Shown: positions 1 to 9,280, counted from the first letter of the stretch. The stretch: 64,000 nt of DNA from Dehalobacter sp. DCM (GCF_024972775.1 NZ_CP092282.1:1853001-1917000); one strand, 5' to 3'. The notes: generated by a model from the letters alone, not told the origin. Numbers and translations are program-made.

Positions 1-923
1 TGCAGTCTGTCGATAAGCTCTGTTGCTTCCTCCATGATCGTGAGATCAGCACCGAAATTGGTATCAAAGACTGCATTAAAACCCATCCGCCTTAACGCGG
101 TAACCAACTGACCGGTGACAATGGTACCCGGCTCCATATCAAATAGTTCGCCGAGTGCGACACGGATTGCAGGGGCAGTTTGAACAATAACATGTTTATC
201 CGGGTCGTTTAAGGCTTCCCATATCTTGTCTGTATGATACATTTCCGTAAGTGCTGCCGTTGGACAGACTTGCACACACTGACCGCAATACGTACAAGAT
301 GACTCAACCATCGGAATATTAAAGGCCGGACCGACAAAGACATCAAACCCGCGGCCAATACCGGATAGGATCCCGCAGGTCTGAACCTTATTACACATCG
401 TCTCACAACGGCGGCAGAAAATGCACTTATTGGCATCTTTGACAATAGCGTCGCTGGATAAGTCCCGGGGGTAATTCATCCGTTCGCCTTCCCAGCGGAT
501 ATGACGGATGCCCAATTCAGCAGCCAGAGCCTGAAGTTCACATTCGCGGTTCTTAGGACAGGTAAAACATTCGTTGGGGTGATTGGATAATAAGAGTTCA
601 ACAGCCATCCGTCTGGCTGTAATAGCGTTAAGCGTATGGGTCATTACTTCCATATTAGCGGAAACGGGAGTCACACATGCTGGGACAAGCTTATTCCGGT
701 TGGTATGAGAGTCTATTAATTCCACCATACATACGCGGCAGGATGCCGTCTGATTCACCATTTTGATATCATGCAAGTCAAGATGACATAATGTCGGTAT
801 CCGTACCCCTACCTTATGGGCGGCTTCTAAGATGGTGATGCCTTCGGGGACGCGTAAATATAGGTCATTCATTTTAAACTCAATCATGCGGGCATCGGGA
901 TGCCGATGTTGTTTTCCGGACAT
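1..923 (-). CDS. hndD: NAD(P)-linked [FeFe] hydrogenase catalytic subunit, N-terminal part (runs off left edge)
   Basis: The N-terminal ~307 residues of the hydrogen-activating subunit are in the window; the H-cluster domain lies beyond base 1. Reading from ATG at 923, behind a strong GGAGG, the protein shows a NuoG-like 2Fe-2S ferredoxin domain (Cys at PTLCHL, SCRVCMVE, PACVTP), a His-Cys 4Fe-4S motif (HPNECFTCPKNRECELQ) and two 4Fe-4S motifs (CIFCRRCETMCN and CTYCGQCVQVCP). That domain order is the one of group A3 [FeFe] hydrogenases such as HndD. It is the last gene of a minus-strand operon, 51 bp after hndC. Expected role: cytoplasmic H2 oxidation or evolution coupled to NAD(P)H and possibly ferredoxin (flavin-based bifurcation). 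Family is clear; electron-carrier specificity is inferred. Confidence 0.9.
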   Translation of the reverse strand, partial: MSGKQHRHPDARMIEFKMNDLYLRVPEGITILEAAHKVGVRIPTLCHLDLHDIKMVNQTASCRVCMVELIDSHTNRNKLVPACVTPVSANMEVMTHTLNAITARRMAVELLLSNHPNECFTCPKNRECELQALAAELGIRHIRWEGERMNYPRDLSSDAIVKDANKCIFCRRCETMCNKVQTCGILSGIGRGFDVFVGPAFNIPMVESSCTYCGQCVQVCPTAALTEMYHTDKIWEALNDPDKHVIVQTAPAIRVALGELFDMEPGTIVTGQLVTALRRMGFNAVFDTNFGADLTIMEEATELIDRL

Positions 924-974
924 GGTTATCCTCCTGCAAAGGTTTGTTTCGGTTCTCTGATCAGTTCCGAGGTT

Positions 975-2297
975 TTATTTTGGCTTATTCATCGCTTTAT
1001 ATCGGCCTTCTCCCCGAGGATGGTCGATGTCCTTAATCAAGGCCAGATATTCATCCCAAAAATATTTCATGGTACTAATCACAGGGTTGGGCGCAGTCTG
1101 TCCTAGACCACAGAGCGAACTGCTCTTTACCATATAGGCTAACTGTTTGACGGCATCCAAATCGGCCATAGTTCCTTTGCGTCGCGTAATTAAATCGAGT
1201 TTTTCAAATAACCTTTTGGTGCCAATCCGACAAGGTGTACAGCGCCCACAGGACTCATCCATGGAAAATTCAAGGTAAAATTTAGCGATATTCACCATGT
1301 TATCCGTTTCATCCATAACGATCATACCCCCGGACCCCATCATCGATCCGATAGCGATCAGGTTATCGTAATCCAAAGGGATATCCAGATGCTCTTCCGT
1401 GATCACACCGCCGGAGGGACCGCCTGTTTGCACTGCCTTAAACTGACGGCCGCCCTGAATGCCGCCGCCAATATCAAAAATAATTTCCCTTAATGTTGTT
1501 CCCATGGGGACTTCTGCAAGTCCGACATTATTTACTTTTCCGGCAAGGGCAAAAACCTTTGTTCCTTTGCTCTTTTCAGTACCGATTGATGCAAACCAAT
1601 CCGATCCGCGAGTAATGATCACCGGAATATTAGCGAAAGTCTCAACATTATTGACACAGGTCGGGTATCCCCAGTATCCCTCTTCCGCGGGGTAAGGCGG
1701 TTTATAATTCGGCTCACCGCGTTTACCTTCACAGGAATTAATCAAGGCGGTCTCTTCACCGCAGACAAAAGCCCCCGCGCCGTATTTTAGCTGGATATCA
1801 AAAGAAAAAGCGGTGCCAAATAGTTTTGTCCCCAGTAAACCTAATTCCCGGGCTTGTTTAATCGCTGTCTCCAGTCTGGCGATAGCCAGCGGATATTCGG
1901 CACGGATATAGATGAACCCTTTTGACGCTCCAATAGCATAAGCACCGATAGCCATCGCTTCCAGGACTGTATGCGGATCTCCCTCTAAAATGCTGCGATC
2001 CATAAAGGCGCCTGGATCCCCTTCATCTGCATTACAGATGATATATTTTTGTGGATTTTCCTGCTTTTTAGTTATCTCCCACTTGAGTCCGGTAGGGAAA
2101 CCGCCGCCACCGCGGCCGCGAAGGCCGGATTTCTTGATTTCTTGGATGACCTTATCTTGTGTCATATGTGACAGAACTTGCCCTAAAGCCTGATAGCCCC
2201 CGACAGCAATATAATCTTTGATATTTTCAGGATCGATGAGTCCGCAATGGCGTAAGGCAATACGTAATTGACGGGGACTGGACAGTGATTCGGGCAT
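975..2297 (-). CDS. hndC: NuoF-like FMN/NAD(P)H-binding hydrogenase subunit
   Basis: A 440-residue diaphorase subunit. Visible motifs are the NADH/FMN glycine-rich loop GRGGGGFPTG (residues 61-70), CNADEGDPGAF (88-98), and the 4Fe-4S ligands C350, C353, C356 (ESCGRCTPC) plus C396 (SSSLCGLGQ). It should carry FMN and pass electrons between NAD(P)H and the hydrogenase. Many HydB/HndC homologues have an N-terminal thioredoxin-like 2Fe-2S domain and a C-terminal two-cluster ferredoxin domain. Here the protein starts directly at the NuoF fold and ends 44 residues after C396, so neither is present. The 2Fe-2S part is encoded separately by hndB; no C-terminal ferredoxin is seen. Lies between hndB and hndD in the same operon. 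Confidence 0.9.
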   Translation of the reverse strand: MPESLSSPRQLRIALRHCGLIDPENIKDYIAVGGYQALGQVLSHMTQDKVIQEIKKSGLRGRGGGGFPTGLKWEITKKQENPQKYIICNADEGDPGAFMDRSILEGDPHTVLEAMAIGAYAIGASKGFIYIRAEYPLAIARLETAIKQARELGLLGTKLFGTAFSFDIQLKYGAGAFVCGEETALINSCEGKRGEPNYKPPYPAEEGYWGYPTCVNNVETFANIPVIITRGSDWFASIGTEKSKGTKVFALAGKVNNVGLAEVPMGTTLREIIFDIGGGIQGGRQFKAVQTGGPSGGVITEEHLDIPLDYDNLIAIGSMMGSGGMIVMDETDNMVNIAKFYLEFSMDESCGRCTPCRIGTKRLFEKLDLITRRKGTMADLDAVKQLAYMVKSSSLCGLGQTAPNPVISTMKYFWDEYLALIKDIDHPRGEGRYKAMNKPK

Positions 2298-2369
2298 AGC
2301 GGTTCATCCTTTCAGATACTTAAATTCATGCAAAACAGAATACGCGATTAAATAACGAAACATGATTTT

Positions 2370-2768
2370 TCAAATGCTATCGAAATCCATCGGAATAGCC
2401 AGACAATCGTTAGGTTCTCCGCTTTTTAGATGATCAATGATGGCAACGATTTTATCCTTCGTGATATGACCGTAGAGAACAGACTTTCGCCCGGCAATAT
2501 CAACCTGAACAGTGGGTTCGGCATGACAACAGCCGATACAACCGACAGGGATCAGCCGAACATGGTTCATACCTTTTCCTTCAATTTCTTCTTTTAAAGC
2601 ACGATAGGTTTCCCGCGCTCCGGCTGAAATCCCGCAGGTCCCCATCCCAACACGGATCTCGCACGGGCTGCCCGGCGAAGTGTTTGTATTATCGTTACTG
2701 GGCTTGTTAAGGTGACCTAGATAGTCATCCCGAAGTTTTTTCAGATCCAGAAGAGAACCGATTGTCAT
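2370..2768 (-). CDS. hndB: 2Fe-2S thioredoxin-like ferredoxin subunit of the hydrogenase
   Basis: A 132-residue protein with a thioredoxin-like ferredoxin core containing the cysteines of EIRVGMGTCGISAGA and VGCIGCCHAEP, the pattern of HndB and of the N-terminal domain of HydB. Its ATG overlaps the stop of hndA (ATGA), so the two are translationally coupled. Expected role: 2Fe-2S electron carrier within the Hnd complex. The N-terminal ~35 residues are polar and low in complexity (Asn/Thr/Ser/Pro). In Desulfovibrio the same four-gene order hndA-B-C-D is known, which supports the assignment. Confidence 0.85.
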   Translation of the reverse strand: MTIGSLLDLKKLRDDYLGHLNKPSNDNTNTSPGSPCEIRVGMGTCGISAGARETYRALKEEIEGKGMNHVRLIPVGCIGCCHAEPTVQVDIAGRKSVLYGHITKDKIVAIIDHLKSGEPNDCLAIPMDFDSI

Positions 2769-3322
2769 ATAAGGATCTCCTTTTCCAGCTGATCTTTTTG
2801 GCGATAGGTTTCAAGAATGCTCTCTATATCCTCTGCTTTGACCCTCCCGAACACGTTGTCATCGATCATCATCACCGGAGCCATTCCGCAAGTACCTATG
2901 CACCGGACATCCTTCAAACCGAAAAGGCCGTCCTTGGTAATTTCATTCGTTTGGATTCCCAGCTTTTCTTTGAGCAGGGTCAATATTTTGTCCGCCCCTT
3001 TCACAAAACACGCCGTTCCCATACACACGCTGATGGTATGTTTTCCTTTGGGCTCGGTAGTGAAATAGGAATAAAAACTAACGACACCAAATACTTCGGC
3101 AGCGGGAATTCCAAGTTTCCTGGCGACAAAGAGCTGAACATCACGCGGCAAGTATCCAAAAATGTGCTGTGCATGATGCAGGATTTCAATTAATGCACCG
3201 CGGGTTGTTGGTAAACTTTCAATATACGCTTCCAGTGCGTCAAATTTTTCGGTTGTTAAATCGGCAGACACCGCAGCTGGAGCTGCATCCGCCATGCTGG
3301 CGATGTCAGGATGTGTTGTCAT
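2765..3322 (-). CDS. hndA: NuoE-like 2Fe-2S subunit of the NAD(P)-linked hydrogenase
   Basis: First gene of the hydrogenase operon. The four cluster cysteines lie in SVCMGTACFVKGAD and RCIGTCGMAPV, the standard NuoE/HndA pattern, preceded by a helical segment (RGALIEILHHAQHIFGYLP). The reading frame is open further upstream, but ATG at 3322 (MTTHPDIAS) has AAAGGATA ahead of it and the extra 25 residues are not NuoE-like, so that start is preferred. Role: accepts or donates electrons at the NuoF-type subunit. The promoter must lie between 3323 and the repeat element that begins near 3390. Confidence 0.88.
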   Translation of the reverse strand: MTTHPDIASMADAAPAAVSADLTTEKFDALEAYIESLPTTRGALIEILHHAQHIFGYLPRDVQLFVARKLGIPAAEVFGVVSFYSYFTTEPKGKHTISVCMGTACFVKGADKILTLLKEKLGIQTNEITKDGLFGLKDVRCIGTCGMAPVMMIDDNVFGRVKAEDIESILETYRQKDQLEKEILI

Positions 3323-3389
3323 CTTATAAGATATCCTTTCGTCAGAGATAATGGTTTGCTTTAATGAATGCCTATAAGCATCGATTTCA

Positions 3390-3628
3390 TCAAACATTTA
3401 CTTCAAATTAGGTCTGCGTGCCACAGTTCCAGCGACAAGCGGAGCATGGATTGCGTAGCGCAACGGTCCATGGATGGACCTAAGTTAAAATTCGCCAAGG
3501 AGGGCAAAAGAATTTTAACTTCCTTAATGCAAATTCATGGAGGGCGCTATCTGCCGAAAGCGGAATGCGGCACACAGACCAACCCGATAATTAAGCTTTA
3601 CGTATTTTTTTAGAATACACTGTACTAG
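3390..3628. repeat. Palindromic MITE-like element, copy R1
   Basis: Large imperfect palindrome: GGTCTGCGTGCCAC near 3411 pairs with GCGGCACACAGACC near 3570, with an inner CCATGGATGG core. The right end is GTACTAG (3622-3628). Read in reverse complement it matches the copy at 29728-29953, including the segment with AAGCTTTACGTATTT. The left terminal arm seen in that copy is absent here, so this copy is left-truncated, next to the hydrogenase promoter region. Short open frames inside it are repeat-borne and not called as genes. Confidence 0.75.
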
Positions 3629-3746
3629 TTTGGGAAATTATCTTAGATTTATTCAAACATCACCTTGAATTTCGCTGAGGATTTCGATACTATTCCTAAT
3701 ATATAAGATTCGAATACAAATGGTATTGTCTTGTGGAGGAATATCC

Positions 3747-4442
3747 GTGATTGATAAATTTGACCAGGTATTAAAAGAGTACACTCGGGCTCGTCTGAGC
3801 GAAGAAGCTGTCAACGTGGAGAAGATTCACTTTTATAAAACCGATCGGCGCAGTGATCCGAAGAAAACGGATCCGTTTTGGTTTGCATCCGGTGAAATTC
3901 CCATTTTAGTATCTGCCCCTCACGCAGTCAGGCATTTGCGACAGAAAAAAATCAAAGTATCTGATCAATTTACAGGCTCTGTCGTCTACCTCTTGAACAG
4001 GTTAACATCCTGTTATGCCCTGGCGACGGCTAAACTCTATGGAGGAGATCCCAATGTGGATGATCCCTGTATTTATAAGGAAAGAATCGCAGACCTTTGC
4101 CGCAGGGAAAAAATCAAAATGATTCTTGATATCCATGGGGCTGCCCGTGAGCAAGCGTTTGATATCGATTTGGGAACCAATCAAGGGAAGAACCTCTTGG
4201 GAAAAACAAAAATAACCGATGTTCTGGAGAAAAACTTCAGACACGTCGGTCTACACGCAATTTCTTATAATTATTTTGCTGCTTCAGGAACACATACGGT
4301 GTCCAATTATGCAGCCCGTGAACTTGGTATTCCGGCTGTTCAAATCGAAATCAACAAACAATACCGGGTTCCTAATCAAAATGCCCAGGCTTTTCATCGA
4401 TTGATCTGCGCACTGGCAGAAAGTATAAAAGCGCTGGTTTAA
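3747..4442 (+). CDS. N-formylglutamate amidohydrolase-like protein
   Basis: A 231-residue protein starting at GTG 3747 behind GGAGGA; an in-frame ATG at 3720 has no ribosome site. It has the N-formylglutamate amidohydrolase-type signature: SAPHAVRH near the N terminus, a central DIHGAA, and a C-terminal block SGTHTVSNYAARELGIPAVQIEIN, whose first half is SGTHTVSNYAAREL. These residues fit a zinc-dependent amidohydrolase fold related to carboxypeptidases. Substrate is unknown; homologues act on N-formyl or N-acyl amino acids. It stands alone between a repeat element and a convergent deacetylase gene, so context gives no pathway. Confidence 0.7.
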   Translation: MIDKFDQVLKEYTRARLSEEAVNVEKIHFYKTDRRSDPKKTDPFWFASGEIPILVSAPHAVRHLRQKKIKVSDQFTGSVVYLLNRLTSCYALATAKLYGGDPNVDDPCIYKERIADLCRREKIKMILDIHGAAREQAFDIDLGTNQGKNLLGKTKITDVLEKNFRHVGLHAISYNYFAASGTHTVSNYAARELGIPAVQIEINKQYRVPNQNAQAFHRLICALAESIKALV

Positions 4443-4476
4443 TAAGGAGAAAAGGAGAAGAGGATAAATCTTTGGC

Positions 4477-5718
4477 TTATAAATATCTCTCGAACAGCTT
4501 CTCTTTGCTGATCCAGACAACTTTCGGTTTTGAACCGAGCTTATCCGAAGCGTGTAAACCTGCCGGATTATAAATCCGGTAGATGATTCTTTGCATGAAA
4601 CCAACAAATCCTGCGTTCTCATTGGGGTATTCCGCTACACTAAACCCCAGTCCCTGGACACCGCGGTTGATCAGCGTTACCCCCACAAAGACTTTGATTT
4701 CATTATATTCCGGATGCGCAGCGATGTAACGCACAAGTACAGGGAAAGATAGACGCGCCTGTTTTAAAGCGTTGAAGCCAATCTTTCCAACATTGGTGCC
4801 AAACCCTTGCAGCCGAATATTATCAAAATGAAGTTCCCCGACCAAGTCACCCTGTGTTGCGAGACAGTCGCCTTTTTCGTTATAAAGACTCGGGCCGTGG
4901 TAAGTAACGATTGCCAGCCTAAAAATATTCGTATCATCGATCCGGTTGACATGTCGCTTTCGTGCATAGAGGTGTTCCCACTTTTCCCAAATTCGAAAAC
5001 TAATCCGTTTGGAAAGAGGCCAAGTGGGGAAGACAAGCGGTACGATAGGAAGTTTAATTTTTTTTCTGATTCTCGTGCAAAGCTCGGGTAAGGCGGCTGC
5101 CGTATTATTTGGTGCACCTTCATCTCCGCCGCTGTCATGCAAGAGAATGATTGTACCTTCATTAACCAAATCGGCGATCCGGTCAACGATCCTTTCCGGC
5201 GTCCTCTCGACGCACCAATCGCGGCCATCTGCTGACCAACCTATCAGTTTTTTCTTTTTAATCTTGCACCAAAGCAAAAAAACCAGATTGACGCCGCCCC
5301 AGGGAGCTCTGACATAGTCCGGTTCGTGACCTGTTAGTTTTTTCAGCTCAGCCAGTGCTTTATTCCATAAATGCCAGGATTGCCATGGCAGCATTGCCCA
5401 AGCATGTCGGTGGTAATAGCCGTGAGAACCAATGGTATGACCGCCTTCAAGAATCATCCGGACAAGTTCAGGGTGTTTTTTAGCTTTCTCAGCAACCAGA
5501 AAAAAGGTAGCCTGAACCTGCTGTTCATGGAGTATTTCTAAAAAGCGAGTCGTATAACGGGGATCGGGTCCGTCATCAAAGGTCAGAGAAACCCCTGGCG
5601 TGTATTGACGTTTCCAGGAACCGATACCGAAAAAATGCACAAGCAATTCTGGAATGAGTATATAAACAAGGAACATAATCAGAATGATCAGAGCAAGATA
5701 CCCCAGAATACCGGGCAT
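4477..5718 (-). CDS. Membrane-anchored polysaccharide deacetylase (NodB domain) with C-terminal YkoP-like domain
   Basis: Starts at ATG 5718 (an in-frame GTG at 5730 is possible). An N-terminal hydrophobic helix (LALIILIMFLVYILIPELL) anchors the protein. All five NodB motifs are visible: LTFDDGPDP, HTIGSHGYYHRH, RAPWGG, WSADGRDW and ILLHDSG, so the metal site (Asp, two His) and catalytic base look intact. After about residue 240 a second domain of ~170 residues follows, resembling the extra domain of YkoP-type deacetylases. Probable role: deacetylation of a cell-envelope or spore-wall polymer such as peptidoglycan. It sits 3' of the glycosyltransferase gene at 5877-7043 on the same strand. 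Confidence 0.85.
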   Translation of the reverse strand: MPGILGYLALIILIMFLVYILIPELLVHFFGIGSWKRQYTPGVSLTFDDGPDPRYTTRFLEILHEQQVQATFFLVAEKAKKHPELVRMILEGGHTIGSHGYYHRHAWAMLPWQSWHLWNKALAELKKLTGHEPDYVRAPWGGVNLVFLLWCKIKKKKLIGWSADGRDWCVERTPERIVDRIADLVNEGTIILLHDSGGDEGAPNNTAAALPELCTRIRKKIKLPIVPLVFPTWPLSKRISFRIWEKWEHLYARKRHVNRIDDTNIFRLAIVTYHGPSLYNEKGDCLATQGDLVGELHFDNIRLQGFGTNVGKIGFNALKQARLSFPVLVRYIAAHPEYNEIKVFVGVTLINRGVQGLGFSVAEYPNENAGFVGFMQRIIYRIYNPAGLHASDKLGSKPKVVWISKEKLFERYL

Positions 5719-5751
5719 GCCAACAGTCACTTCCTTTGTTAATAGCCAGAT

Positions 5752-5788
5752 GAATCTGATTAATACGCTTGAATCAGATTAATACGCT
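5752..5788. repeat. 18-bp near-perfect direct repeat
   Basis: GAATCTGATTAATACGCT (5752-5769) is followed after one base by GAATCAGATTAATACGCT (5771-5788), differing at one position. It lies between the glycosyltransferase stop and the deacetylase start and adjoins the small repeat that begins near 5790. No function can be assigned. Confidence 0.7.
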
Positions 5789-5789
5789 G

Positions 5790-5865
5790 CTCCGCATCCG
5801 TGCGCCACTAAACGCCGGCATTGTGCAGGCGTCCTTACTTTGGAGTAAATTGAGTAGCTAATTCG
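5790..5865. repeat. Small intergenic repeat, copy C1
   Basis: Shares CATTGTGCAGGCG and, about 12 bases later, TGGAGTAAATTGAGTAGC followed by TAATTC with the copy at 28201-28270. Both copies sit immediately beside the 3' end of a minus-strand gene (the glycosyltransferase here, ribD there). Confidence 0.6.
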
Positions 5866-5876
5866 CGAATAGCCTA

Positions 5877-7043
5877 CTAGCTGGAGCTCTGCGAAATAAT
5901 GCTGCGTTTTTCTTTGTATTTGGGCTGCTTCTTAAAGGTCTGAGCGACGGCAAACTCCATCACTTTCTGCCAGGCGGTGACTTCAATTTCCTTCAGGTAG
6001 CTGTTTACGCGTTCCTGCCATACACTCTGTTTATTGGTATCTCCAAAAAAGAGATCCAACTGGTCGGCGATAGGGTAACTTAAGTCGAGTTCATATATCA
6101 GCTCACGTTGTTTGAGATATTCCTTGTTGATTTCTTCCTGCCCAGGTAGTGATGAATGAACAAAAATGGGCAGATGTTTATGTAGTGCCTCGCTTATTGT
6201 CACGCCACCCGGCTTGGTAATGATAGCATCGGCCTCATCATATAAGGCATTGATCGTTTCTCTTGAAGAAATATAGGATAATGGTTTAAGATTAGGCCGT
6301 TTTAACGATAGCACGTCTTTATATAATTTTTTATTTTTCCCGCAGAGCAGTGAAAAGATATACGATCGATCCTTTTTGCCAGGCAGGCTGGATATCAGTG
6401 TTTCCAGATCCCCTAAACCGCCGCTGCCGCCCGAAATCAAAATATGATAGGGACGGACAGACTGTGAGGCTAACGACGGCCTGGGTGTAAAGCATTCATC
6501 AATAGGGATACCTGTAATAAAAATGCGTGAAGGGTCAATATGATTTTGTTCCATCAGCTGGGTCTTGATATAACGATCGGGAACAAAGTGATAGTCGATG
6601 TTGGACGATCCCCATAGTTTATTGATAAAGAAATCCGTATAGACGTTGATGACTGGCGCTGTGGTAATACCTGAGTTTTTCAGTCTGTCGATAAGAAAAG
6701 ACGGAAAGGCTTGGGTGCATACGATAAGGTCGGGCTGTTCTTCTTCAAGCAAGTCGTTCATTTTATCAAGAAATTTATATTCATACCAATTAAAATGTTT
6801 CGTTGATTTTGTAGGATAAACAAAGTTTTTATACAGCCAGACAAATGTTTGGGGCGAATGATCGATCCAAGTCAGGTAGGTCAAACGAAAAGCGCGCTCC
6901 AAAAGTTTATCAGCATAACTAAAGAAGTCAATTTTTGCACATTCCGCATTCGGTATTCTTCTTGAAATAGAACGAATGATAGCATCGGCAACCGTATGAT
7001 GACCTGTAGGGATTTGCAGGAATGGAAGAAAGAGTATTTTCAT
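5877..7043 (-). CDS. Family-28-type glycosyltransferase (MGDG synthase / processive diacylglycerol glucosyltransferase-like)
   Basis: A 388-residue protein from ATG 7043 behind AGGAGAAG. The N terminus MKILFLPFLQIPTGHHTVADA is cut here to its key part, LQIPTGHHTVADA, the acceptor-loop motif of MGDG synthases and UgtP. The C-terminal half has a Rossmann nucleotide-sugar site: ISGGSGGLGDLETL, then KPGGVTISEALHKHLPIFV, of which KPGGVTISEA is diagnostic. Probable role: transfer of a hexose from a nucleotide sugar to diacylglycerol at the inner membrane face. Acceptor and sugar cannot be fixed. The deacetylase gene follows downstream on the same strand beyond a small repeat. Confidence 0.82.
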   Translation of the reverse strand: MKILFLPFLQIPTGHHTVADAIIRSISRRIPNAECAKIDFFSYADKLLERAFRLTYLTWIDHSPQTFVWLYKNFVYPTKSTKHFNWYEYKFLDKMNDLLEEEQPDLIVCTQAFPSFLIDRLKNSGITTAPVINVYTDFFINKLWGSSNIDYHFVPDRYIKTQLMEQNHIDPSRIFITGIPIDECFTPRPSLASQSVRPYHILISGGSGGLGDLETLISSLPGKKDRSYIFSLLCGKNKKLYKDVLSLKRPNLKPLSYISSRETINALYDEADAIITKPGGVTISEALHKHLPIFVHSSLPGQEEINKEYLKQRELIYELDLSYPIADQLDLFFGDTNKQSVWQERVNSYLKEIEVTAWQKVMEFAVAQTFKKQPKYKEKRSIISQSSS

Positions 7044-7318
7044 AAAGCTTCTCCTCTCCAACAACAAAAGGTAGTCCAATGATCAATTACGAATGACTCG
7101 TGTATATGCTGCTATAGATGTAAATATGTACAATTATTCTATGATATATTTTGTAATTTTTCCAGTGATAATAAACCTAGTTTTTCCATTTTATTAATAT
7201 ATATTCCTGTCCTTCTTTTTATAATTTTATATTATCATATTTCTTACCTTACTTCGAGTTTAGTTTGCCGCCTTCCTGCATATAATTATTTTGTTCAAAA
7301 AGAATAGGAGCGTGCAAA

Positions 7319-7897
7319 TTGGATAAAAAAAGGAATAAACAGATTAATTATTCTAATGTGATTGCTACCATTGGGACATCGATCTTAGCAATAACTGCAT
7401 TGATCACGGTCTACATTACCGTATCTGCGTGGAGTGAGGAACGCGAGGCTAATCGTCCTTATTTTACGTTTAAAGATTCCCCATCCGTTGAATTAAAAGA
7501 ATCTCCCGTATTTGAGATCCAATTTACCAATGTTGGCGAACATCCCGCAGTTGGACTATGGAGTAAATCGGTCGTTTTCTCCACCGATTTAAAGGAACAT
7601 CCCATTACGGTTGACGAATATGCCTTAGTCAACGATATTCCTAAGAATGCTTATGCCACGTTGATGATAAGTCTTAACGGACTCAAAAACAAAGAGACGG
7701 TAGGAGAAATTAAGCCCCATTTTATTGTTATCGTTTTAAAATACGAGGATCCGATTATTAACCAACGCTTTGATCAAACGCTATACATTAAATGGAACGG
7801 GGTGCAGAACGGAGAAAACCTGGCCACTGTCCACGCTGAAGCATACGAGAAGACAATGATTCTGGAATATTTTAAGGAAAATAAAATCTCGTTCTGA
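7319..7897 (+). CDS. Hypothetical membrane-anchored protein
   Basis: A 192-residue protein beginning at TTG 7319 behind AGGAGCG. A basic N terminus (DKKRNKQ) precedes one hydrophobic segment at residues ~13-36, then a soluble domain rich in beta-strand-like segments. No recognised catalytic motif. The topology suggests a single-pass protein with the domain outside the cell. It converges on the PucR gene with only 7 bases between stops. The upstream 240 bases are AT-rich with a TATAAT at 7281 but no good -35. Not assigned to a family. Confidence 0.6.
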   Translation: MDKKRNKQINYSNVIATIGTSILAITALITVYITVSAWSEEREANRPYFTFKDSPSVELKESPVFEIQFTNVGEHPAVGLWSKSVVFSTDLKEHPITVDEYALVNDIPKNAYATLMISLNGLKNKETVGEIKPHFIVIVLKYEDPIINQRFDQTLYIKWNGVQNGENLATVHAEAYEKTMILEYFKENKISF

Positions 7898-7904
7898 GCT
7901 CTGA

Positions 7905-9152
7905 TTAGGTCGCTGAATTCTTACAATACTCTAATATCTTATAGGAAAGATAGAGTTGGAATACAACATCCGTATCATTCAAATCGACATTTAATAACCG
8001 TTCGATTTTTTCAACCCGGTGAAACATGGTATTGCGATGAATATTTAAAGCTTCAGCCGAATCTTTAATATTTTTAAAGTAGTAAATATAGTTGTATAAA
8101 CTTTGCACGTAATCCGTGCCGTTTTCTTTATCGTACTCAATGAGCTTAATCAACGCGTGATGAATTAACCGTCTGCATTTATCTGTACGGGAATAATTGC
8201 TGATAAGGTCATAAAGAATATAATTTTCATACCGGTAGAAATAATGCTCTTTATTTAGAATATTACCTAAACGGATGGCTTCAACAGACTCCAGATAGTG
8301 ATCTTTAACTTCGGTAATATGGGTAAAAGAGCGGCTGACGCCTACCTGCATGTTGTTCTTTTTCAGAATTTCTTTCAAACTGTTTAACTGAATCTCTAAA
8401 AAATGCATTTCGTTTTCACAGCTAGCTAGTATGACAACATTGTTATTATAAATAACTGCTTTGGCGTTGACCAGTTTACTCTCGACAGTATCCCGCATAT
8501 AAGGCAGGGTAGCACTGGTCGTATTGAAATACTGAGTATCCAGGCTGATCACAAAAAACTTGCTCTTGAAATTCAGGTTCAAAACCTTCATGCGCTCAAT
8601 AATCAGACGCTCATCGGTATACTTTCCGTCGATGAGATCTTGTAAAAAACCCTGATGGAGCAGTCCTTGAGAAAACTGATAGTATTTATCTTTCTGCAGT
8701 TCAATAGCAAAAGCATCACACAGGAGTGAGAGAATTGCCTCATCTTCTTTTTTAAAATCACGATTGTGGGCACAGACGGCGATGGTCGCTAGGGTTTTCC
8801 CGCCAATGGTTATTTTGTTCATGAGCCTGCGATACTTGCAGTAAGGATCAGACCAATAAAAAGGTTTATCGTGCTTCTCTGTTTCTTCGCCAAGTCGATT
8901 CTTAGCATAATAGGAGAAAGTTTCAAAGTCAAAGTACTTTTCGCTGTTCAGCGTGTTCCAAACAGGGTCATCGGTCACATGGGTGGTCGCAGTCTGAGCG
9001 ATGACTTTTGTGACAATATCGGTCACGGTAAGTGGATTACCAAGCATTTCAGTACCAAGCTCGACAAGCGATTGGAGACTGTTTTCTTTACTGAGAGTCT
9101 TCATGAGTCTCATTGAATAGGTAGAAAGAAGGGCGTGAAGCTGGTCTTCCAT
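7905..9152 (-). CDS. PucR-family transcriptional regulator
   Basis: A 415-residue regulator from ATG 9152 behind AAGGAGG. The C terminus has the PucR/CdaR helix-turn-helix: AEALNIHRNTMFHRVEKIERL, whose core is NIHRNTMFHRVEKIE, then DVVFQLYLSYKILEY. The N-terminal ~300 residues form a sensory region without a recognised catalytic motif. It is divergent from the methyltransferase operon beginning at 9440 with 287 bp between starts, so it most likely controls that operon. The effector is unknown. Comparable regulators occur next to demethylase operons in related anaerobes. Confidence 0.85.
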   Translation of the reverse strand: MEDQLHALLSTYSMRLMKTLSKENSLQSLVELGTEMLGNPLTVTDIVTKVIAQTATTHVTDDPVWNTLNSEKYFDFETFSYYAKNRLGEETEKHDKPFYWSDPYCKYRRLMNKITIGGKTLATIAVCAHNRDFKKEDEAILSLLCDAFAIELQKDKYYQFSQGLLHQGFLQDLIDGKYTDERLIIERMKVLNLNFKSKFFVISLDTQYFNTTSATLPYMRDTVESKLVNAKAVIYNNNVVILASCENEMHFLEIQLNSLKEILKKNNMQVGVSRSFTHITEVKDHYLESVEAIRLGNILNKEHYFYRYENYILYDLISNYSRTDKCRRLIHHALIKLIEYDKENGTDYVQSLYNYIYYFKNIKDSAEALNIHRNTMFHRVEKIERLLNVDLNDTDVVFQLYLSYKILEYCKNSAT

Positions 9153-9280
9153 AGAAGCCTCCTTATAGAAGAGTGCATAATGTACATTTTTTGATTGCAA
9201 CTATGTTAAATTTGACAAAGGTAGATTGTCGAAAAAAAAGAATTATTATCAGCAAAATGAATATACAACGAGCAAAAGGT

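Noticed and set aside
3368-3613. 81-codon plus-strand frame in element R1, and similar short frames in R3
   Set aside because: Sequence consists of the non-coding palindromic repeat; frames are not conserved between copies.
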